A stretch of DNA of 10,453 nucleotides, taken from the NCBI GenBank assembly GCA_003525045.1, contig DQGF01000466.1, positions 1 to 10,453 on the forward strand, read 5' to 3'. Made by a program: the position numbers and the translations under genes. Every line of letters starts with the position of its first letter. Position 1 is the stretch's first letter. The notes under the pieces were generated by a model. It did not search any database, had not been told where the DNA came from, and saw only the letters and a list, made by a program, of their open reading frames with translations. Shown here one piece after another: positions 5,948 through 10,453 of the stretch. Source of the DNA: Pseudomonas sp. (GTDB taxonomy: Bacteria; Pseudomonadota; Gammaproteobacteria; Pseudomonadales; Pseudomonadaceae).

Positions 5948-7093
5948 TTACAGACAAGTGGCCAGTATCCGCACCAGCTTTTGCGCCCGCGGATCCATCA
6001 AGACGTACGGCCCCAGGGTATTTGTCACAAAACCGAAGGCCACATCGTAATCCGGGTCAGCAAAACCGGTGGAACCGCCCGCCCCCGGATGGCCGAAGGC
6101 GCGAGGGCCAAGGCCGTAGGTCGCATTGGCGACGTCCGGTTGATCAAGCATGCAACCCAGGCCGAAACGGGTCCGGGTCAGTAAAGTCTTGTCTTCGCCG
6201 AGGCTGTGTTCGCGGGTCAGCTCGTCGAGCATTTCGCTTTCCAGCAGACGGCCATCAAGCAGACCGGCGTAGAACCCGGCCAGGCTGCGGGCATTGCCGT
6301 GGCCATTGGCGGCCGGCTGCTGCATCCGGCGCCATTGCGGCTTATTGGTGCTGGTCATGATCGACGGCGGGTTAGTAAACGCCCTCGTGGTCATGGCCAT
6401 CGGTTCGCGCATGGTCACTTGGAGCAAGCGCTGAGCGGCGGCATCGCCGACGTTGCCCTTGCCACGGGCGATGTGCGCCACGCGGTGAAATTCTTCATCC
6501 GCCAGGCCGACATGAAAATCCAGCCCCAAAGGCTTGGCGACGCGCGCCACAATGGACTCGCCCGGTCCTCGACCGTCGGCACGACGCAGTAACTCGCCGA
6601 CCAGCCAGCCGTATGTAATCGCGGCGTAACCGTGACCTTCACCCGGCGTCCACCATGGCGTTTCGGCGGCCAGGGCATCGACCATGGTTTGCCAGTCGTA
6701 AAGCGCTTCGGGCGCCAGCAACTCGCGCAGTGCCGGCAGACCGGCCTGATGGCAGAGCAATTGGCGCAGGGTCACGGACTCTTTGCCGGCGGCGGCGAAC
6801 TCGGGCCAGTAGCGGGCAACCGGAGCATCCAGTTGCAACTTGCCTTCGGCCACCAGTTGCAGGGCGGTCACGGCGGTAAAGGTCTTGGTGCAGGAGAACA
6901 GATTGGCGATGGTGTCGCTGTGCCAGGCTTGGGTGCCATCCTTGTCGGCGCTACCCGCCCAAAGATCGACCACGGTTTCACCGCCGATCTGGATACACAA
7001 CGCTGCGCCACGTTCCTGGGGATCGTTGAACAGCGCCGCGAACGCCTCACGCACCGCTTCGAACTTTAGATCGTAATAACCCTGAATCTGCAC
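5948..7093 (-). CDS. Serine esterase / beta-lactamase-fold hydrolase (EstB-like, family VIII)
   Basis: This 381-residue protein is of the class C beta-lactamase/family VIII esterase superfamily. The nucleophile motif SxxK is SCTK (S67-K70, within NLFSCTKTFTA). The second motif is Tyr156 in the PGEGHGYAAITYGWLVGEL segment. The third, replacing the KTG of beta-lactamases, is the GHPGAGG loop (about 334-340), followed by STGFADPD. These features resemble EstB-like carboxylesterases that hydrolyse short-chain esters; true beta-lactamase activity is less likely. The natural substrate is unknown. No signal peptide is present, so a cytoplasmic location is expected, unlike periplasmic AmpC. Start choice: AGGGGAG (7100-7106) ends six bases before a GTG at 7093. 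The in-frame TTG at 7099 would abut it, so GTG is preferred. It is transcribed with, but separated by a REPIN and 207 bases from, the upstream glycoside hydrolase-like gene. Confidence 0.9.
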   Translation of the reverse strand: MQIQGYYDLKFEAVREAFAALFNDPQERGAALCIQIGGETVVDLWAGSADKDGTQAWHSDTIANLFSCTKTFTAVTALQLVAEGKLQLDAPVARYWPEFAAAGKESVTLRQLLCHQAGLPALRELLAPEALYDWQTMVDALAAETPWWTPGEGHGYAAITYGWLVGELLRRADGRGPGESIVARVAKPLGLDFHVGLADEEFHRVAHIARGKGNVGDAAAQRLLQVTMREPMAMTTRAFTNPPSIMTSTNKPQWRRMQQPAANGHGNARSLAGFYAGLLDGRLLESEMLDELTREHSLGEDKTLLTRTRFGLGCMLDQPDVANATYGLGPRAFGHPGAGGSTGFADPDYDVAFGFVTNTLGPYVLMDPRAQKLVRILATCL

Positions 7094-7099
7094 CCGCAA

Positions 7100-7106
7100 C
7101 TCCCCT
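7100..7106 (-). promoter_or_regulatory. Ribosome binding site deciding the GTG start of the esterase gene
   Basis: AGGGGAG on the minus strand is followed by TTGCGG and then GTG at 7093. A six-base gap suits GTG, whereas TTG at 7099 directly touches the Shine-Dalgarno sequence. The product therefore probably starts MQIQGYYDLK rather than two residues earlier. Confidence 0.7.
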
Positions 7107-7211
7107 GGATAAACGCACTACAAAATGGCCCGCATTGTTCCAGCCATTGAGGGTTTTGGGAACAGGGGCGGGCTGGGCGGTTCAGAAATTCATGGCGTCT
7201 TGGAGGAAGCC

Positions 7212-7277
7212 TTCGCGGGCAAGCCTCGCTCCTACAGGTATTGCGCCGTCCTTGTAGGAGCGAGGCTTGCCCGCGAA
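7212..7277. repeat. Inverted REP pair (REPIN), GTAGGAGCGAGG type, heads inward
   Basis: The left arm 7212-7236 and right arm 7253-7277 are perfect 25-base inverse copies around a 16-base loop (GGTATTGCGCCGTCCT). The right arm reads TGTAGGAGCGAGGCTTGCCC then GCGAA. The GTAG heads face the loop, the opposite polarity to the 2973-3066 pair, and the arms belong to a different sequence class. The right arm plus its outer flank matches the singlet at 38-74. It lies 23 bases after the stop of the glycoside hydrolase-like gene, so it would form a long hairpin in that gene's 3' untranslated RNA. The rest of the gap (7094-7211) shows no clear promoter, only a short TGTTCC/GGAACA inverse repeat (7136-7141 and 7159-7164). 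Confidence 0.88.
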
Positions 7278-7300
7278 AAACGATAACGCGGTCTCAGACC

Positions 7301-9829
7301 CTAGTGACCATTGGCCGAATGTCCACCCGCATGGCCCGCGCCCTGCCCCGGGCCTTTGCCGGCGTCGCCTTGTCTACCGCCCTCGGCATCATGACTGGCT
7401 TTTTCGGCCACCACCTTGACCTTCCCGACCTCTTTACCCAACTGATCGACGATCGCCAGATTGCTCTTGCGCACACTGTCGACGAAACCCTGGAAAGGCA
7501 GATCGGTAATGCCCACCAGACCAAAGTGACCGTTCTCCCCGTCTTGCAGGCGGCCGGTCACCGGTTGATCGAGGTACTGGAACCAATGCACACCGACAAT
7601 CGACGGTTCGCTCATCGCCTGTTTGAGGAAGTTCGCATAGGCCGGCCCACGGTCTTCTTCTTTCGCCAATTGCGTCACGCCGCCCCAGAACGGGCCACGA
7701 TCCGCGGAGCCGAAGTTGAATTCGGTGATCAGCACCGGCTTGTCCAGACTGCGCAGTGCGGCGAAGTCATAGCCATCCTGCGGTTGCAGGGTGTACATGT
7801 TGAAACTCAACACGTCGCAGTACTGGGCGCAGGATGCCACGGCTTCCGGGGTGCTGATGGCGAAACGGCCGCCCAGCAATAGCTGATTCGGCGCATGCCA
7901 CTTCAGCGAATCGGAAATGGTCTTGAAATAAGTATCAGCGAAAACCTTCTGGAAGTATTTGAAGTCGGCTTCGATTTCCGGATATTCAGCGCTCGGCAGT
8001 GGCGGCACGAAGCCCGGGTCTTCCATCAATTCCCAGGCCGGCAGGTCAATGCCCCAGGCTTTGGACAGGCCCGCCTGGTTGCGGTACTTGTCTCGCAGTT
8101 GCTTGAGGAACGCGCGCTTGGCCGGCACGTCGGTGGTCATTTTCAAGGTGCCATAGGCCAGCGCGTAACGGGCTTTCGGATCGTCACCGGGACCGGCCCA
8201 GGCCAGTTCGTTATCGGCGAAGTATCCGATCAGCCACGGATCGTCGCGATGGTCGCGGGCAGCGATGGCCACGGCACGTTCGGTGGCCATGGCGAACCGC
8301 GGGTCGAACGGGTCGGGCATGCCGCCCCACCAGTCGTTGCCGGTGCTGATACTGGCGTAATCGCCGACGATCGACAGCGGCAAGGTGTACGGGACTCGGT
8401 CGGCGTTGGCCAATACCGGAGCACTCCAGTTACCGACGGTGTTGAAACCCCAGGCTTGCAGGCGATCAAGCGCGTGGCTGGCCCATTGCTTTTCATCGAC
8501 CCGCGCTTTGCAGGGTTCGGCGACGGTCTGTTCAGCGTTTCTTTCGACGGTGGCTTCGACGGCGTCGACCTTGGCGGCTTCGGCAACACCGGCCCTGGAT
8601 TCGGTAGCCGAAGGGGCAACGGGTTGCTCGCCGGCCTTGGCGACAGTCGCCTCGACAGCGTCGGCCTTGGCCGCTTCGGCAACACCGGCCTTGGTGTCGC
8701 TGCCCAGTGCGCAAGGTTCACCATACAGACGCTGCAAGTTGGCCCCATAGAAGTCGTACCAGCGACCGGCGTTATAGCCACGGCCCTGATCGGCACCATT
8801 GCCGCCGCGGTTGTCGCCTTCGCCAAAGTGGCTGGCCAGCAGCTCGTCGGGCTTTGGCAGGGATTCGAACATCCATTCGCGACCGGCAATGTAGGTCCGA
8901 TTGACGTCCGGGGTCACGGTGTTGACCCCAAGCGAGTAGAACGGATGCCCTTCGGGAGTGACCAGGTACCAGCGGCCGTCACGTTTTTCTGTGCGGAAAA
9001 AGCCACTGGCCTTGAAGACCGGGCCTTTGTCCCAGCCACCGAACTTGTCCAAGGATGACTTCTCACGCTCGGCCAGCCAGGTTTTCAGCTGTTGCTGTTC
9101 CTTGGCGGCGCTGCTTTTGAGTTGTTCATCGTTGCTGATCTTCTCTGGCCATTTGGCTCGGGTGGATTGCCCGTAAGCGTCCACCAGACCGCCATAAGCC
9201 GCCTGGGTCACCGCTTCGCCATCCTGCACGCCGAACCGCTCAAGCAGGATGCTCTGGGCGACTTTCGGCTGATCCATCGACAAGGTCACCGACACCACCT
9301 GGCTGCGTTCCAGCTCCCCCGCGCTGCTGGCCAGCAATACGCGCTGACCGTCAAAGGTCATCGGCATCGGCGGCCCGGCTTTCATGCCCAGGCTCAATGG
9401 CGTAAACGGCTGCAGCGGCACCAGCAAGGTTTGCGCAGGGCCGGCCGGCAAATCGACGCGACTGACCAGGGTCTTGCCGTCGTTGCTCTGGATTTTTACA
9501 TAGAGGGTCACGGCCCAATTCATCGCACTTTGAATCCGCAGACTCATGAAACCCGATTGCGACCAGTCCCAGGCACCGGTTTGCGGCGTCAGGCGCAAGG
9601 TCGGTTGCGCCACCGGGTTGAACGTCACCCGGCGCAACACTTCGCCTTCGGTTGTTTGTTCGGCGTTGGATTGCGGCAGGCTGGCGTCCTGAGTCGCCAC
9701 CTGGACCACGTCGGCGGGGCGCACAAAGTTGAACAGCGTCTGTTGTCCGGCAGGAACTGCCAGCACAGGGGCTGCAAACATCAGGGTAAAAACGGCAGGT
9801 AACGAACGACGCAGCGAACGGCGAATCAT
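7301..9829 (-). CDS. Exported glycoside hydrolase-like protein (GH50/beta-agarase-like)
   Basis: This 842-residue precursor has a cleavable signal peptide (MIRRSLRRSLPAVFTLMFAA, cleavage near VLA24). Residues about 30-230 look like an N-terminal beta-rich (carbohydrate-binding-like) domain. The catalytic domain begins near FFRTEKRDGRWYLVTPEGHPF and runs to about 800. Probable catalytic glutamates are E541 in GYFADNELAW (acid/base) and E703 in VLITEFNFG (nucleophile), the arrangement of GH50/clan GH-A enzymes annotated as agarases. The true substrate is unclear; a non-marine Pseudomonas need not use agar, and an exopolysaccharide or glucan is possible. Two 32-residue repeats sit inside the domain (381-440), between EPC motifs at C373 and C440. 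The C-terminus ends in a Gly/His-rich tail (GAGHAGGHSANGH). ATG 9829 starts the signal peptide; GGGAG lies 12 bases upstream, rather far. The open frame upstream to 9961 overlaps the helicase gene and is not credible. Confidence 0.85.
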   Translation of the reverse strand: MIRRSLRRSLPAVFTLMFAAPVLAVPAGQQTLFNFVRPADVVQVATQDASLPQSNAEQTTEGEVLRRVTFNPVAQPTLRLTPQTGAWDWSQSGFMSLRIQSAMNWAVTLYVKIQSNDGKTLVSRVDLPAGPAQTLLVPLQPFTPLSLGMKAGPPMPMTFDGQRVLLASSAGELERSQVVSVTLSMDQPKVAQSILLERFGVQDGEAVTQAAYGGLVDAYGQSTRAKWPEKISNDEQLKSSAAKEQQQLKTWLAEREKSSLDKFGGWDKGPVFKASGFFRTEKRDGRWYLVTPEGHPFYSLGVNTVTPDVNRTYIAGREWMFESLPKPDELLASHFGEGDNRGGNGADQGRGYNAGRWYDFYGANLQRLYGEPCALGSDTKAGVAEAAKADAVEATVAKAGEQPVAPSATESRAGVAEAAKVDAVEATVERNAEQTVAEPCKARVDEKQWASHALDRLQAWGFNTVGNWSAPVLANADRVPYTLPLSIVGDYASISTGNDWWGGMPDPFDPRFAMATERAVAIAARDHRDDPWLIGYFADNELAWAGPGDDPKARYALAYGTLKMTTDVPAKRAFLKQLRDKYRNQAGLSKAWGIDLPAWELMEDPGFVPPLPSAEYPEIEADFKYFQKVFADTYFKTISDSLKWHAPNQLLLGGRFAISTPEAVASCAQYCDVLSFNMYTLQPQDGYDFAALRSLDKPVLITEFNFGSADRGPFWGGVTQLAKEEDRGPAYANFLKQAMSEPSIVGVHWFQYLDQPVTGRLQDGENGHFGLVGITDLPFQGFVDSVRKSNLAIVDQLGKEVGKVKVVAEKASHDAEGGRQGDAGKGPGQGAGHAGGHSANGH
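8520..8690 (-). repeat. Tandem 96-base repeat within the glycoside hydrolase-like gene
   Basis: Two copies, 8520-8594 and 8616-8690, align over 75 bases with 57 identical positions and a period of 96 bases (32 codons). They encode AGVAEAAK-A/V-DAVEATV followed by AKAGEQPVA or ERNAEQTVA. The block is flanked by nearly identical GCA(A/G)GGTTC sequences (8711-8719 and 8510-8518), which encode the two EPC motifs. It lengthens the protein by about 67 residues without shifting frame. Confidence 0.85.
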
Positions 9830-9899
9830 GAGAACGAAATTCTCCCTAACGACCTTCAATGGGTCAGTGGAAAAGCGATGGGTAGAGAGATAGACAACG

Positions 9900-9921
9900 C
9901 GGTGGGCAAAATTGCCCACCG
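9900..9921 (-). terminator. Palindromic hairpin after the helicase gene, possible terminator
   Basis: GGTGGGCAA (9901-9909) is inverse-complementary to TTGCCCACC (9912-9920), extended by C9900/G9921. In practice it is a seven- to eight-pair GC-rich stem with an AT loop, five bases beyond the helicase TGA. The minus-strand sequence after it (CGTTGTCTATCTCTCT) is pyrimidine-rich but not a U run, so termination strength is uncertain. Confidence 0.45.
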
Positions 9922-9926
9922 GTGTT

Positions 9927-10453
9927 TCAGGAAATTTCACGCCGGAAGGGTGGCAACGCATTGAGGATCGCCTTGCCGTAGCGCTGGGTTACCAGGCGCC
10001 GGTCGAGCAAGGTGATGGTGCCGCGGTCTTCTTCGGTACGCAGCAAGCGACCACAGGCCTGGACCAGTTTCAGCGAGGCGTCCGGCACGGAGATTTCCAT
10101 GAACGGATTGCCGCCACGGGCCTCGATCCATTCGGCCAGGGCCGCTTCGACCGGGTCATCGGGCACCGAGAACGGAATCTTGGCGATCACCACGTGTTCG
10201 CAATACGCGCCGGGCAAGTCGACCCCTTCAGCGAAACTCGCCAGGCCAAACAGCACACTGGAGTCTCCGCCATCGACACGCGCCTTGTGCTTGTTCAGGG
10301 TTTCCTGTTTCGACAGGTTGCCTTGAATGAACACTTGCTTGCGCCAGTCGCGATCCAGGCCGTCGAACACGTCCTGCATCTGCTTGCGTGAGGAGAACAG
10401 CACCAGGGTGCCGCGCGAACCTTCCACCAGTTGCGGCAGGGCGCGGGTGATCG
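9927..10453 (-). CDS. dinG: DinG-type ATP-dependent DNA helicase, C-terminal part (cut by window edge)
   Basis: This is the last 174 residues of a superfamily 2, XPD-like helicase; the frame stays open to the window edge and the start lies outside. Visible C-terminal helicase motifs are LVLFSSRKQMQDV (start of the second RecA-like domain), SVLFGLASFAEGVDLPG (motif V, with the family's FxEGVDxPG), IAKIPFSVPDDP, and QACGRLLRTEEDRGTITLLDRRL (motif VI with the arginine finger region). It closes with RYGKAILNALPPFRREIS, like DinG proteins. DinG unwinds DNA 5' to 3' and resolves R-loops and unusual structures. The Walker A and the iron-sulfur cysteines would lie in the missing N-terminal half, so DinG versus the related YoaA cannot be fully settled here. 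It is transcribed towards the glycoside hydrolase-like gene, with a hairpin and about 97 bases in between. Confidence 0.88.
   Translation of the reverse strand, partial: ITRALPQLVEGSRGTLVLFSSRKQMQDVFDGLDRDWRKQVFIQGNLSKQETLNKHKARVDGGDSSVLFGLASFAEGVDLPGAYCEHVVIAKIPFSVPDDPVEAALAEWIEARGGNPFMEISVPDASLKLVQACGRLLRTEEDRGTITLLDRRLVTQRYGKAILNALPPFRREIS

Noticed and set aside
5948..7093. Considered an AmpC-type resistance beta-lactamase
   Set aside because: It has no signal peptide and no KTG motif; the GHPGAGG loop and length fit EstB-like esterases better.
8520..8690. Spaced repeat considered as a CRISPR-like array
   Set aside because: There are only two imperfect 75-base copies in frame within a gene, encoding a protein repeat, with no short identical repeats or cas genes.
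7895..9058. 387-residue open frame on the plus strand
   Set aside because: It is a high-GC shadow of the glycoside hydrolase-like gene. It has no recognisable motifs, and the minus-strand product has a signal peptide and catalytic motifs.
9830..9961. N-terminal extension of the hydrolase-like gene up to 9961
   Set aside because: It would precede a normal signal peptide with 44 unrelated residues, run through the hairpin at 9900-9921 and overlap the helicase gene end.

Overview
The window reads as chromosomal DNA of a Pseudomonas, most likely of the fluorescens/putida side of the genus. The grounds are GC-rich codon use, recognisable protein families (NhaA, PdxH, a glycine-zipper lipoprotein, a DinG-type helicase) and two kinds of short Pseudomonas-type REP palindromes. 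The gene order pdxH, OmpA-family lipoprotein, esterase/beta-lactamase-fold protein, large secreted protein, helicase resembles, from memory, the region around pdxH in P. aeruginosa. The right half therefore looks like conserved core chromosome rather than an island.

Layout. Positions 1-70 hold only a REP palindrome, which runs into the end of a cysteine-desulfhydrase-like PLP enzyme gene (minus strand, 71-1168). A 240-base divergent intergenic region with an AT-rich promoter/dyad separates it from nhaA (plus, 1409-2596), which uses a TTG start. Positions 2597-3191 contain no convincing intact gene. They hold a hairpin, a possible decayed small ORF, an inverted REP pair (REPIN) and a strong intrinsic terminator. 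The terminator serves a glycine-zipper outer-membrane lipoprotein gene (minus, 3192-3656), for which a good sigma70 promoter is visible. A 78-residue membrane-anchored protein gene (plus, 3825-4061) then converges on pdxH (minus, 4067-4714). Upstream of pdxH, and probably co-transcribed with it (24-base gap), lies an OmpA-domain lipoprotein gene (4739-5833) with three Trp-Pro-Phe-Gly motifs and a Lys/Ala/Pro-rich tail. Next come a serine esterase/beta-lactamase-fold gene (minus, 5948-7093, probably GTG start), a second REPIN (7212-7277), a large exported GH50/agarase-like protein (minus, 7301-9829), and the C-terminal part of a DinG-type helicase (minus, 9927 to the window edge).

How the genes relate. 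Several products act in or outside the envelope: NhaA in the inner membrane, two outer-membrane lipoproteins and an exported glycoside hydrolase-like protein. The PLP enzyme and PdxH are both B6-related, as consumer and maker of pyridoxal phosphate, but they are far apart and not in one operon. I see no CRISPR array, tRNA, insertion sequence, prophage or defence cassette, and no clear new multi-gene system. The oddest signals are a duplicated 96-base unit inserted inside the glycoside hydrolase domain, the WWPFG-repeat/lysine-tail architecture of the OmpA-like lipoprotein, and a REP element that supplies the stop codon of the first gene.
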